DNA from: Acidimicrobiaceae bacterium
GTDB taxonomy: Bacteria > Actinomycetota > Acidimicrobiia > Acidimicrobiales > Aldehydirespiratoraceae
Assembly (NCBI GenBank): GCA_009835735.1
Contig: VXWX01000098.1
Span: 1-64,000, forward strand
Length of the DNA stretch: 64,000 bases
Reading direction: 5' to 3'
The notes below the pieces were generated by a model. That model had not been told where the DNA came from and ran no database searches. It was given only the letters and a program-made list of their open reading frames with translations. Shown piece by piece: positions 47,547-57,790 of this stretch; the stretch's first letter is position 1; each line of letters opens with the position of its first letter. The translations under genes and the position numbers were made by a program.

Positions 47547-50264
47547 CTAGCCGCCGAGATAGCTCCGCACTACTGCAGGGTCCGTCTGGACGGCGGCGGG
47601 GGAGCCTTCGGCGATGACCCGGCCCACCTCCAGGGCGATCATGCGGTCGCAGACGGAGGCCAGCAGCGGCATGTCGTGCTCGATAACCACCAGGGTGATT
47701 CCGTAGGCCTCGCGGATCCGCACGATCACCTCGCCCAGGGCCTCGGTCTCGGCTTGGGCGATACCGGCCGACGGCTCGTCCATCAGCAGCAGCCGGGGCC
47801 GCAGCGCCACGTTGGCGGCCAGCTCGACGAGGCGCCGGGTTCCGGTGGACAGCAGGCCGACCGGCTGGTCGCCCACCGCGGCCAGACCGAAGGCGGTCAG
47901 GGTGTCGCCGGCTTGGTCCTCGATGGTCCGCTCGGCCCGCGACCCGCCTAGCACGAAGCGACCGCCCGCGGCCGACCGGCACGCCAGGAACACGATCTCG
48001 CGCGGGGTCATGGTGGGGAACAGCGATGCGTTCTGGAACGAGCGCACCAGCCCGCGGCGGCTGCGGGCCTCGGGCGACAGGCGGGTGATGTCGGTGCCGT
48101 CGAAGACGACCGACCCTGCGTGCGGGCGCAGATAGCCGCTCACCACCTCGAACACGGTGGTCTTGCCGGCGCCGTTGGGTCCGATCAGCCCCAGCGTCTC
48201 GCCCGCCTCCACGCTGAATGACACGTCGTCGACCGCCTTCAGGTCGCCGAAGCGCCGTGACAGTCCCCGCACTTCGAGCACCGTGCCGCCCGCACCGGCA
48301 GCGTTGCCGGGCACGGCTGCTGGCGCTGCAGCGGGAGAGGCCGCAGTATCGGGCCGGGGGGCCTCGGCGGTGTCCGGGTCGATGCCGTGTAACCGGGCTA
48401 TCTGATCGATCAGGTTGCGCCGGGTGCTGTCCAGCAGGCCGTGGAAGCCCCGGGGCTGCTCCAGGATCAGGATCAGCCACGCCGCGTTGAGCCCGGCCAG
48501 CGCCGACAGCTCCAGATCGAAGAACTCGCGGATGCCGATCAGGTAGGCGGCGCCCAGCAGCGGGCCGGTCAGCTCCGACAGACCGCCGATGACCGCGATG
48601 GCGACCACGTTGATGCTGTCGCTGGGGGTGAAGATGCTGCGGGTGACGAAGGTGTTGTTCATGGCCAGCACCACACCGCCGGCACCCGCCACGAACCCGG
48701 CGAAGGCGTAGGCGGTCACCAGCAGGCGCCACGGGGCCACCTGGAGCACCCGGGACGCGGCCTCGTTGTCGCGCACCGCTACCAGCGTGCGCCCGAACGA
48801 CGACCGCCGGAGCGTGGCCGCCACCGCCAGCACCACCACGAACACGGCCAAAGCCACGTAGTAGAAGCCCCGCGAGTTGGTCACCTCGATGCCGAGCACG
48901 CTCACGGGGCGCGACGAGAGACCGGAGCCGAAGGCCCAGTCCTGGCGCAGCAGCCAGCTGAAGGTGGCCAGCGCGAAGGCCAGGGTGGCCACGGCCAGCA
49001 GCAGGCCCTGCATCCGCAGTGCCGGCAGCCCCACCGCGGCCGACGCGGCCGCGCCGGTGACGCCGCCGCACAGCAGGCCCAGCGCCAGGCTGCCGGTGTC
49101 GACGGCCACCCTCACGCCCACCACCGCGCCGATGGCCGCGAAGGCCACCTGCCCCAGCGACAGTTGCCCGGCGAGGCCGGTAAGGAAGCTGACCGAGATA
49201 CCGATGGTGGCGAAGGCGATCACGGTGGACAGCAGGAAGGCGGACCGGTTGGTGATCCACACCGAGGCCAGCGCGGCCGCCACCGCGCCTGCGCCGCCCA
49301 GCACCCAGCCCAGGTGCTGGATGAGCCACACGCCCCGGTAGGCGTCGGGCAGGCGCCGGCTGGGCGTCAGGCTGGCCCAGCGCTCGGCCTGGTCCCGGCT
49401 CGCGCCCACCCGAAGGGCCACGCCTGCCAGGATGATCAGGAACAGGGCCACCTCGAACCAGCCGGTGGAGTCGGGGTTGGAGGCCAACACCTGCTCGACG
49501 ATGCCGATGCCCAGTCCGGCGGCGAAGGCCACCGGGAAGTTGGCGAAACGGGCCAGGGCGGCCACCGCCAGGCCGCGCACGATGAAGTCGGGGCCGAGGG
49601 CGTCGGGCGTAACCGTCGACTGGTTGGGGAGTATGAGCATGGCCGCGAAGGCCGACAGGGCGCCGGCCAGAGCCCACGACAGCGCGGCCATATGCCGGGG
49701 ATCGACCCCGGCCAGGGTGGCCGCGTCGGCGTTGGCGGCCGCGCCCCGCACCGCCAGCCCGTACTTGCTGCGCTGGAGGAACAGGTACAGCCCGCCGACC
49801 ACCACCGGCGACAGCCACAGCAGGGCGGTCGCCGACTGCGACACGAACACGGTCAGCTCGAACTGGGGGAACCCCGGCGGCTGGGGGAAGCTCCCGCCGC
49901 CGAGCCCGCCCTTGGCGAAAGACAGCGCCAGCAGCAGCAGCGCCTGGCCGGCGCCGAGCGTGGCCACCATCGACAGCACCTTGGGGGCGCCGGCCAGCTT
50001 GCTGGCCAGCATGGCCTCGATGCCGGCCGCCAGCAGGGCGGCCGCGGCCAGGGCGCCGGCGAAGCCCAGCCAGTAGGGCACGCCGTAGTCGTTGACCACC
50101 ACCGACATCGCCGACGCGGCCAGCAGGCCGGTGGCGCCGTGGGCGAAGTTGATGAAGCCGCTGGACCGGTAGGCCAGCACCAGGCCGATGCCCAGAAGCG
50201 CGTAGCCGATCCCGAAGATCGAGCCCAGCAGCAGCAGGGGGCCGGATACGTCGAAGCCGCCCAT
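47547..50264 (-). CDS. Branched-chain amino acid-type ABC transporter, LivH-LivM-LivG fusion
   Basis: LivH-like permease, LivM-like permease (LSLGQVAFAAIGAVVGV) and ATPase GPNGAGKTTVFEVVSGYLRP in one 905-aa ORF. Confidence 0.88.
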   Translation of the reverse strand: MGGFDVSGPLLLLGSIFGIGYALLGIGLVLAYRSSGFINFAHGATGLLAASAMSVVVNDYGVPYWLGFAGALAAAALLAAGIEAMLASKLAGAPKVLSMVATLGAGQALLLLALSFAKGGLGGGSFPQPPGFPQFELTVFVSQSATALLWLSPVVVGGLYLFLQRSKYGLAVRGAAANADAATLAGVDPRHMAALSWALAGALSAFAAMLILPNQSTVTPDALGPDFIVRGLAVAALARFANFPVAFAAGLGIGIVEQVLASNPDSTGWFEVALFLIILAGVALRVGASRDQAERWASLTPSRRLPDAYRGVWLIQHLGWVLGGAGAVAAALASVWITNRSAFLLSTVIAFATIGISVSFLTGLAGQLSLGQVAFAAIGAVVGVRVAVDTGSLALGLLCGGVTGAAASAAVGLPALRMQGLLLAVATLAFALATFSWLLRQDWAFGSGLSSRPVSVLGIEVTNSRGFYYVALAVFVVVLAVAATLRRSSFGRTLVAVRDNEAASRVLQVAPWRLLVTAYAFAGFVAGAGGVVLAMNNTFVTRSIFTPSDSINVVAIAVIGGLSELTGPLLGAAYLIGIREFFDLELSALAGLNAAWLILILEQPRGFHGLLDSTRRNLIDQIARLHGIDPDTAEAPRPDTAASPAAAPAAVPGNAAGAGGTVLEVRGLSRRFGDLKAVDDVSFSVEAGETLGLIGPNGAGKTTVFEVVSGYLRPHAGSVVFDGTDITRLSPEARSRRGLVRSFQNASLFPTMTPREIVFLACRSAAGGRFVLGGSRAERTIEDQAGDTLTAFGLAAVGDQPVGLLSTGTRRLVELAANVALRPRLLLMDEPSAGIAQAETEALGEVIVRIREAYGITLVVIEHDMPLLASVCDRMIALEVGRVIAEGSPAAVQTDPAVVRSYLGG

Positions 50265-50275
50265 CCGCGCCCGTC

Positions 50276-52273
50276 CTATGCCTCTCGCCGGTCGATGTGG
50301 AGGGCGTGGGCCAGGCCCTCGAGGTAGGCGGCCCGCAGCAGGTCGGGACGGGCCCGCAACTCCTCAGCCGGGCCGGAGTAGCCGATCTCGCCCTTCTCCA
50401 TGACGTAGGCGTGGTCGGCCACCGACAGGGACACGTTCACCGACTGCTCCACCAGCAGTACGGCCGCGCCCTGATCGGCGATGCGGCGGATCACCGGCAA
50501 CAGGTCGGCGATGACGGTCGGTGCCAGGCCCAGCGAGAACTCGTCGATCAGCAGCAGGCGGGGAGGAGTCACGACGGCCTTGGCCAGCCCCAGCATCTGC
50601 TTCTCGCCGCCCGACAGGGTGGCGGCCCGCTGGCGCGAGCGGTCGGCCAGGCGGGGGAACAGCTCGTAGGCCTCGGCGATGCTCCGGGCCCGCTGGGCGC
50701 GGTCAAGGCCGTGGCCGAACAGGGTCAGGTTCTCGGCAACGGTGAGGGGTCCGACCACCGCGTCGGTCTCGACGACCTGGTGCAGCCCCATGCCCACTCT
50801 CCAGGTGGGCCGGGTCTTGGTGATGTCGAGACCCGCGTAGACGATGCGTCCCCCGATGGTCGGCTCCAGCCCCGAGATGGCCCGCAGCAGGGTGGTCTTG
50901 CCGGCTCCGTTGGTGCCCATCAGCGCCACGACCGCGCCCTCGTGCACGGTCAGGTCCACGCCGAACAGCACCTGCACCGATCCGTAGGACACCGACAGCT
51001 GCTCCACCGACAGCAGCGGCGGCCCCGACGCGACCGGGTACACCCGGCGGGGAACGGTGGTGGCCTTGGACACGGCCACCACCGTCTCGGCGTCAGGGGC
51101 CGGGGCCGCGAACCGGCGAACCGCCCATCCGACCACCACCAGGGGCAGGGCCAGCACGGCGAGCTTCAACTGGTCCGGCCAGCTCCCGGCAATCCAGGCG
51201 TTGATCGAGGCGGCCGCCAAGGCGCCGGCACCGGCCCACCGCACCTGGCGGGCGGCCACCGCCCGCCGCAGCTCGGGAGCGATACCCGGGAACACGGCCG
51301 CGTCCAGCCCGGCCAGGGCCAGGGCGATGGCGCCGCCGGCCACGAACCAGCAGGCCACCAGCCCGATGTAGGTGAAAGACACCGACCCCAGCAGCATCAG
51401 CACGCCCGCCACCAGCAGTTGGGTTCCGACCGCGTCGGCCCGGCGGCCGCCGGTGAGCCGGTGGAGCCGGTGGTACCAGGGACCGAAGGCGCTGATCAGG
51501 GCGGCCGCGGCGGCTCCGGCGGCCAGCACCGCTGCGTTCTGGACCGGGCTGCGCTGCCATTCGCCCAGCAGCAGCGACTGGGCCGGGTCGGCGCCGCCGA
51601 TGGCGGCCGCGCCCACCGCCAGAGCGGCGCCGTAGGACCGGCGGGCCCACGGCAAATCGGTCCGGGCGACGGTGGGCTGCACCTCGAGGTCGTTGTCGTG
51701 GGCCAGAGCGTGGCGAGCGATAAGGACCGCGCTCACCAGCGCCAGCGCGGCAGCGGCCCACAGCACGGTGCTGTAGGACAGGGGGGTCAGCACGCGGGCC
51801 GCCAGCGGCCAGCACGCCCCGGCGGCCACCGCGGCCCAGTACCACGACGCCGTACGGAACCGGTCGGCCTGGCGGGCGTCGGTGGCCAGCAGGATGCGGT
51901 GGAGCACCAGCCCGGGCGCCGCCCCCGCGGCCAGCATGATCCCGCCGGCAGTGAACATGGCGATGCCGGTCGTGCGAGCCATCACGGCGAGCCCGGCCGC
52001 GGCCAGCAGCCCGGCCAGGGCCAGCATGATCCCGGCCGGCAGCACGCTGCGCAGCCGGGGCACCATCAGTGCGGCCACTATCGCGGCCGCGCCGATCAGG
52101 GCGGCCTCGCCCATCACCGCGCCGACCACGCCGAGGCGCTCGGCGATCTCCTCCCGGCGGAACAGCAGCACCGGCAGCGCCGAGGCCAGCGCGGCCGCCT
52201 GGCCGGCGACGGCGATCAGCAGCCGGGGATTGCCCGGCCGGCCCCGCTGCTCGCCGTCCTCCGCCTCGCTCAT
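50276..52273 (-). CDS. MFS-like membrane domain fused to LivF-type ABC ATPase
   Basis: About 380 aa multi-TM N-half; ATPase GTNGAGKTTLLRAISGLEP, LSGGEKQML, LLLIDEFSLGLAP. Confidence 0.82.
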   Translation of the reverse strand: MSEAEDGEQRGRPGNPRLLIAVAGQAAALASALPVLLFRREEIAERLGVVGAVMGEAALIGAAAIVAALMVPRLRSVLPAGIMLALAGLLAAAGLAVMARTTGIAMFTAGGIMLAAGAAPGLVLHRILLATDARQADRFRTASWYWAAVAAGACWPLAARVLTPLSYSTVLWAAAALALVSAVLIARHALAHDNDLEVQPTVARTDLPWARRSYGAALAVGAAAIGGADPAQSLLLGEWQRSPVQNAAVLAAGAAAAALISAFGPWYHRLHRLTGGRRADAVGTQLLVAGVLMLLGSVSFTYIGLVACWFVAGGAIALALAGLDAAVFPGIAPELRRAVAARQVRWAGAGALAAASINAWIAGSWPDQLKLAVLALPLVVVGWAVRRFAAPAPDAETVVAVSKATTVPRRVYPVASGPPLLSVEQLSVSYGSVQVLFGVDLTVHEGAVVALMGTNGAGKTTLLRAISGLEPTIGGRIVYAGLDITKTRPTWRVGMGLHQVVETDAVVGPLTVAENLTLFGHGLDRAQRARSIAEAYELFPRLADRSRQRAATLSGGEKQMLGLAKAVVTPPRLLLIDEFSLGLAPTVIADLLPVIRRIADQGAAVLLVEQSVNVSLSVADHAYVMEKGEIGYSGPAEELRARPDLLRAAYLEGLAHALHIDRREA

Positions 52274-52298
52274 CGTGGTGTGGATCGGCCTCTGGCGT

Positions 52299-53792
52299 TC
52301 ACTCGTCGAAGTCTGCGGGGTCGCCGGTCAGCACCATGCACTCGCAGCCGGGGTCGAACCTGAACCGCCGGTACAGGTCGCCGCCGGCGTAGCTGCCCTC
52401 GGTGAACTCCACCCCGTAGACCGAAGCCGCCTCGAAGCTGTCGCCCAGCTGCCAGACCGCCTCGGTGACTCCCTGTGCGCTCACCTCGGTGAGGTGGGGT
52501 GAGGCGTCCCGCAGAAGGCGGAACACGTCGCAGAACAGCAGCCCGGTGCGGATGTTGGTCCGCACGCTGAACTCCAGCCCGGCGGCGGTGAAGATGTCGG
52601 CGCACTCCTGCTCGGCCGCCGACGCCGGGAAGGCGAGCTGGTCGTCCTCGATGTCGTAGCCTGGCAGCACGCTGATGCCGCTGGATCCAGGCATCATCTC
52701 GGGGTAGTTGAACGCGTTGAAGTCGGGGGCGTCGTAGCTGGTCAGCGCGTACGCCGGAGCGAAGTTCTGGGTGATGCTGGTGTCGATGAACCACGACACC
52801 AGCCGTGACCCGCCGATGGCCACCACCTTGTCCACCCCGGCCTCACGGAAGTTGATGATGGCCTGGAGCTGGTCGTTGTTGAACGAGGTGCTGTCGGTGG
52901 GGTCGATGGTGTTGTAGGAGACCACCTCCACGCCGGCCGCCTCCAGCCGGGGGGCGAACTGCTGGTCGTAGACCCGCTCGCTCAGCTCGGAGTCGATGGC
53001 GATCACGCCCAGCGTGGCGCCCTCGAACCAGCCCTCCTCGATGAGCGCGGTGGCCATCCCGCCCACCAGGTCGTCATAGGTGGGCAGCAGCGGCGACCAG
53101 TAGTAGGGGGCCAGCTCCTCGAAGCCGGCGACATCGACCGGGTACAGGGTGGCATCGAACATCAGCGTGTTGGCGTTGCGGTAACAGGGTCGGGCGTTCT
53201 CCTGGAACTGCCCGGTCAGCACTGCGGCGAAGGCCTGGTCGTCCTGGGTGATCTTGTTGCAGAGGGCCTCCTCGGCCACGGGGCCGTCGGTGATGGCGTT
53301 GAACACGGTGACCTTGGCCTCGATCTGGCGCCCGGCGAAGCCGCCCGCCGCGTTGAAGTGGTCGACCAGCGCCTCGACCTGGGCCTCGCGGTCGCCCTCG
53401 TCGGGCACCTCCCACCCGAAGGCCTGGGCCACCATCGACGTGTCGGTGATGATGATCGAGATCGTCACCGTGTCGTCGGTCACGCCCGGGGTGTCGGGCC
53501 CGGCCGGGACCGGACCGGCCGGAACCTCCGCGGGCTCGGCCTCCTCGGTGTCGGTGGCTTCGTCCGCGGGCTCAGTCTCGTCGGAGGGTTCGGCGGTGGT
53601 CTGGTCGGCTGTCTCGGTCTCACCGGTGCTTTCGGCGGTGGGTTGGGTCTCAGTGGTCGGCTGGTCGACCGCCTGTGTCTCGTCGATGTCGGGGTTGATT
53701 TCGTGAACGGGTTCGGAGCAGGCCGCGACCAGGGTGGCTGCTGCCAGCACCAGCCCGAGGGCTCGCGAACGGAGGCTGGTTAAAACGATCAT
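52299..53792 (-). CDS. ABC transporter substrate-binding lipoprotein
   Basis: Lipobox LAAATLVAAC; Thr/Glu-rich linker; periplasmic-binding fold VTISIIITDTSMVAQAFGW...; start trimmed to ATG at 53792. Confidence 0.82.
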   Translation of the reverse strand: MIVLTSLRSRALGLVLAAATLVAACSEPVHEINPDIDETQAVDQPTTETQPTAESTGETETADQTTAEPSDETEPADEATDTEEAEPAEVPAGPVPAGPDTPGVTDDTVTISIIITDTSMVAQAFGWEVPDEGDREAQVEALVDHFNAAGGFAGRQIEAKVTVFNAITDGPVAEEALCNKITQDDQAFAAVLTGQFQENARPCYRNANTLMFDATLYPVDVAGFEELAPYYWSPLLPTYDDLVGGMATALIEEGWFEGATLGVIAIDSELSERVYDQQFAPRLEAAGVEVVSYNTIDPTDSTSFNNDQLQAIINFREAGVDKVVAIGGSRLVSWFIDTSITQNFAPAYALTSYDAPDFNAFNYPEMMPGSSGISVLPGYDIEDDQLAFPASAAEQECADIFTAAGLEFSVRTNIRTGLLFCDVFRLLRDASPHLTEVSAQGVTEAVWQLGDSFEAASVYGVEFTEGSYAGGDLYRRFRFDPGCECMVLTGDPADFDE

Positions 53793-54088
53793 GGGGCACC
53801 TCGCGGGTCGGGGCCGTCGGCGGGGTCGGATCCGGCTGCGGTCGGGAAACGGGTGGCGTCGGCGGCAACGACAGCCGAGCGGAAGGCCGCTCGGCGGCGG
53901 TTGAGCGCGCCCTGGGTGAAGTAGGACGCCAGCGCGAGAACGGCCAGCACCGCCGCGGTCTGGCCCCACCGGCCCAGCTCGAGCCACCAGGTGCCCAACC
54001 AGTGGAGCATCTCGTCGTTCATGCCGGTCAGGTAGCCGAACGCGCCAACGCCGGCGAAGAACCACGGCCGCGACGCGAGCCGGTTCAC
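53789..54088 (-). CDS. Small membrane protein
   Basis: 4-nt overlaps on both sides; hydrophobic segment TAAVLAVLALASYF. Confidence 0.55.
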   Translation of the reverse strand: MNRLASRPWFFAGVGAFGYLTGMNDEMLHWLGTWWLELGRWGQTAAVLAVLALASYFTQGALNRRRAAFRSAVVAADATRFPTAAGSDPADGPDPRGAP

Positions 54089-55389
54089 TGCTTGCCCCCT
54101 GCCGTGCCGAACTGGTCTCCCTCGGCGCCGAACACCAGATAGGAGGCGGCCTCCAGCCGGCCCCGCTCGGGCGGGAAGCCCTGCACCAGTGCCATCGACA
54201 GGTCGCGCAGGCCCCGGGAGACGGCCCCGGACATTCCGGTGTTGCCCGTGCCGCAGGCCTTGAGCGCGTGCACGGCGACCTGGAAGCAGTTCTCGGCGAT
54301 CTCGCCCTTGGCGATCCGCCAGTTGGCCACAACGTCGTCCTTGGGGATCAGCTCGGGATCGGCGGTCTCGAGCAGGATCTGGCGGCGCGTCCAGATGTAG
54401 GCGGCGTCCAGATGGGCCCGCATCTTCCCGATGAGCTGCTGGTGCAGGTCGCCGCCGCCGATGGGCTCGGCGGTGCCGTGGTAGGTGGTGGAGGTCAGAT
54501 AGTCGAGGGCGAAGTCGTACACCGCCTGAGCGGCCCCCACGTACACAGACGACAGCGCCACCTGGTTGCCGACGAAGCTGCCCCGGCTCACCTGCGTCAT
54601 CTTCACGAACGTTCCCGGCACGGTGAGCGCATTCTCATCGGGAACGAAGGCGTTCTCAAGCACGATGCCGTGGGTGGCGGTGGCCCTCATCCCGATGGCG
54701 TCCCACTTGGCTCGCTCGCTCACGCCGGGCGTGTCGCGAGGGATCAGGAACATCGCCAGCGACTCGGCCGTCTCGCCGCCCGCCAGCTTGGCCGTGACCA
54801 GGTAGTCGTCGGCCACGCCGGTGGAGCAGCCGAACGACTTGACGCCGTTGATCAGCCATCCGCCGTCGGTGGGGGATGCCTCGGTGGTGATGGTTATGGC
54901 GGCGTGCTTGGACCGCACCGATTCGCTGGCGAAGTTGGCCACCCAGCGGCCGTGCTCGCCCATCCGCCGCAGCACCCGCTCGCCGAAGGCTCGGGCCAGC
55001 GGCACCTCGTCGGGGGCGAACAGCCCGGCTTCGATGGCGGCCAGCGGCAGCAGGCCCCGGGACGATCCGCTGCACTGGAAGTAGTAGGCCAGTGCGGTGG
55101 ACGGGCAGGCGGTGGCCAGGGCGAAGGTGGCCGCCGACAGGTCTCGCAGCCCGCCGCCCAAGCCCCCGTAGTCGACCGGCACGGTCACGCCCAGCAGCCC
55201 GGCCTCGGAGATGGTGCGGACATGCTCGAGGGGGAACTCGCCGGCGCGGTCGGCCTCCTCGGCCCGGGCGAACAGCGCGGGCAGCACCCGGTCGACCCGC
55301 AGGGCTATGTCGCGCTCGGCCTCGGTCATGTCCTCCACCAGGAGTTCCCCGGTCGCCCGTCCGGCAGGCTCAGGCCCTGGTGACCGCAT
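54085..55389 (-). CDS. Acyl-CoA dehydrogenase family protein
   Basis: LLGVTVPVDYGGLGGGLRDL; GMRATATHGIVLENAFVP. Confidence 0.88.
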   Translation of the reverse strand: MRSPGPEPAGRATGELLVEDMTEAERDIALRVDRVLPALFARAEEADRAGEFPLEHVRTISEAGLLGVTVPVDYGGLGGGLRDLSAATFALATACPSTALAYYFQCSGSSRGLLPLAAIEAGLFAPDEVPLARAFGERVLRRMGEHGRWVANFASESVRSKHAAITITTEASPTDGGWLINGVKSFGCSTGVADDYLVTAKLAGGETAESLAMFLIPRDTPGVSERAKWDAIGMRATATHGIVLENAFVPDENALTVPGTFVKMTQVSRGSFVGNQVALSSVYVGAAQAVYDFALDYLTSTTYHGTAEPIGGGDLHQQLIGKMRAHLDAAYIWTRRQILLETADPELIPKDDVVANWRIAKGEIAENCFQVAVHALKACGTGNTGMSGAVSRGLRDLSMALVQGFPPERGRLEAASYLVFGAEGDQFGTAGGKQ

Positions 55390-55400
55390 CGGTGTTCCCG

Positions 55401-56849
55401 TCAGCTCCCGAGGGTGAGCCGACCGAACAGCAGGTCGGCTCCTCCCACACCGTCACCCTCGAACGAGCCGAAGGTGTAGCCGCTCCACACCACCGCGCCG
55501 TCGGCGGACACGTCCAAGCCGGTGGCGTCGTCGACGGCGCCGGTGCCGAACTGCTCCACCTCGACCAGGTTGCCGCCGAGATCGAGCCACACCAGCACAG
55601 CGTCGCGCTCGCCGAGCGTCGTGCCTGCTCCGGCCAGGCTCCCGGCGGTCGTGCCGGTGACCACGATGAACTCTCCGCTCTGGCGCACCTCGAACGCAGT
55701 GTCCATCCCCTCGGTGCCTCCCTGCCAACGCCAGAGCTCGTTGCCGCCGGCGTCGAGCGACACCACGAGCATGTCCCGCTCACCTGACTGGTCCGCCGCG
55801 AAGGCTCCCTCGGTCGATCCTGCGATCAGCATCCCGCCCTCGGGGCCGACGCCCACTCCCTGGGTCCAGTCCAGGGCCGCGGTCCCGAGCTGGGTGGTCC
55901 AGGCCAGGCTGCCGTCGGCATGGATTCGCGCCGCGAAGAGGTCCTTGTCGCCTGCATGGGAGCCGCTGAGAGCGCCCTCTGTGTATCCGGTCATGTACAG
56001 GCCGCCGTCGGGGGCCAGTGCCGAGCCCTGACCCCAGTCGGTGGCGTCGGTGCCGATGTGGCGGATCCACTGCTGGTTGCCGTCGGCGTCGTAGCGGGCG
56101 GCGAAGCCGTCGAACCCGCCAAGGTCGGTGTCGGGGTCGAGCGTGCTGGCGGTGTAGCCGGTGATGTAGGCGCCGCCGTCGAAGGCGGTCACGTCGAAGC
56201 CGCGATCCCAGGCGGGGCCGCCGAACTGCCGGCGCCACAGCTCGTTGCCGTCGGTGTCGAACCGCGCCAGCCACACGTCGGCCGATCCCTGGTTGGCCGC
56301 GGCGAAGTCGCCCTCGGTGAAGCCGCCTACGTAGATCGAACCGTCGGGGGCCACCGACACGCCCAGCGGCGAGTCGTTCTTCGGCCCTCCGACCTGCAGC
56401 GACCACACAGGATCTCCGCCGGCCGAGTAGCGGGCCAGGTACACGTCGCGCTGGCCCTGGTGGTCGCCGGCCAGGCTGCCCTCGGTGGCCGCGGCCACCA
56501 CGACCTCGCCGTCCGGGCCGGCCGCCACGCCGTACGTGGTGTCGGCCTGGTCCGAGCCGAGCTGGATGCTCCAACCGGATCGCTCGGGCAGCTCCGCAAT
56601 GGCGGGCTCCGGGGCCGGTTCGGGTTCGGCCCGCTCGGTAGTTGAAGTGGTTGTGTCCGGGGCGGCAGTCGTTTCCGGCACGGGCTCGGGCTCGGCCGGC
56701 TCGGTGGTTGAAGTCGTGGTGGTGTCGGGGGTGGAGGTCGCCTCCGGGGCTGATTGGGGAGCGGCTGGTTCGGTCGGGGTCGACGACGCGCAGGCGTTGG
56801 CCAGCACGACCGCCCCGGCGATGGCCGCGGCCACCCTGAGTCCGATCAC
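55401..56849 (-). CDS. SBBP-repeat beta-propeller lipoprotein
   Basis: Lipobox VVLANACAS; repeated W..Q.G....D....V....G..Y..G.T blades. Confidence 0.75.
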   Translation of the reverse strand: MIGLRVAAAIAGAVVLANACASSTPTEPAAPQSAPEATSTPDTTTTSTTEPAEPEPVPETTAAPDTTTSTTERAEPEPAPEPAIAELPERSGWSIQLGSDQADTTYGVAAGPDGEVVVAAATEGSLAGDHQGQRDVYLARYSAGGDPVWSLQVGGPKNDSPLGVSVAPDGSIYVGGFTEGDFAAANQGSADVWLARFDTDGNELWRRQFGGPAWDRGFDVTAFDGGAYITGYTASTLDPDTDLGGFDGFAARYDADGNQQWIRHIGTDATDWGQGSALAPDGGLYMTGYTEGALSGSHAGDKDLFAARIHADGSLAWTTQLGTAALDWTQGVGVGPEGGMLIAGSTEGAFAADQSGERDMLVVSLDAGGNELWRWQGGTEGMDTAFEVRQSGEFIVVTGTTAGSLAGAGTTLGERDAVLVWLDLGGNLVEVEQFGTGAVDDATGLDVSADGAVVWSGYTFGSFEGDGVGGADLLFGRLTLGS

Positions 56850-56850
56850 A

Positions 56851-57678
56851 TCATGAAGCTGATCTGCGGCGCGCGAGCACCACCGCCACCACTGCCAGTA
56901 CCACCACCACGATGATCACCGGCACCAGCCAGGTCGCCGCCGAGCCGCCGCTGTCGTCGTCGGCCGGTGCGGCTGCCGCGGGCTCCGGCTCAGGCTCGGG
57001 AGCGGGCTCTGGTTCCGGTTCGGGGGCCGGCTCAGGCTCCGGCTCAGGCTCGGGTTCAGGCTCCGGGGCGGGCTCCGGCTCCGGTTCTGGCTCAGGCGCT
57101 GCCTCGGGCTCGGGCTCAGGGGCCGGCTCCGGTTCGGGCTCGGGCTCTTCGACCGGCTCCTCGCTGGCTTCCTCGGCGGGTTCCTCGGCTGGCTCTTCGA
57201 CTGGTTCGGGTTCTTCGACTGGCTCCGGTTCGGGCTCCGGCTCCGCCGCGCCCGCGAAGGTGACCTCCTGGCCGGCGTAGTTGGCGTTGCCGCCGATCCC
57301 GTCGCCGGCCACGATGAAGCAGGAGTTGGCCTCGTCGCACCGTCCCGGAACGACGGCCACCGGGTAGTCGATTGTCGCCGTCCCGTCGTCGCCGATGGCC
57401 ACGGTGTGCTGGCCGTAGTTGCTCAGCTCGCAGTCGGTCGGCCCGACCACCGGGAAGATGAAGCACGTCACGACAGTGGCGGTGTTGCCCGGGAGCCAGC
57501 TGGTCAGGGTGACGGTGACGACCTCGCCGTCGACCAGTCCCTCGCTGTTGGACAGCTCCAGGGTCTCGCCGTTGTGACCCTCGCCGTGGTCGGCGACCGC
57601 GGCCGGGGCCAGGGCGGCTGCGGCCAACATGACCGCGGCGCTGGCCACCAGCAACCGGCAGATGGTGCGATATGACAT
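56851..57678 (-). CDS. Secreted surface protein with Glu-Pro repeat stalk and C-terminal TM anchor
   Basis: Signal peptide, Cys-containing beta domain, (EP)n region, [26 protein letters not shown]. Confidence 0.72.
   Translation of the reverse strand: MSYRTICRLLVASAAVMLAAAALAPAAVADHGEGHNGETLELSNSEGLVDGEVVTVTLTSWLPGNTATVVTCFIFPVVGPTDCELSNYGQHTVAIGDDGTATIDYPVAVVPGRCDEANSCFIVAGDGIGGNANYAGQEVTFAGAAEPEPEPEPVEEPEPVEEPAEEPAEEASEEPVEEPEPEPEPAPEPEPEAAPEPEPEPEPAPEPEPEPEPEPEPAPEPEPEPAPEPEPEPAAAAPADDDSGGSAATWLVPVIIVVVVLAVVAVVLARRRSAS
56983..57245. repeat. Degenerate GGCTCx hexamer tandem repeat encoding (Glu-Pro)n
   Basis: Visible ggctccggctcaggctcggg... array in the + strand. Confidence 0.8.
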
Positions 57679-57790
57679 CGATCCTCCCCCCGTGCTTGCA
57701 GGCTCTCAGCCCGCAGGGAACTCTTCGACTCCTGGGCGTCCGAAGCCGTCGGCCCGCAGGCCGGCGCTCGTCCGCGTATGTCCCGACAGA

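Noticed and set aside
48441-52363. Long plus-strand ORFs (628 and 688 aa) opposite the ABC transporters
   Set aside because: Gln/Gly/His/Arg-rich shadow translations; minus strand carries intact ABC motifs.
56983-57245. Repeat array considered as CRISPR
   Set aside because: Short degenerate hexamers inside a coding sequence; no spacer structure.
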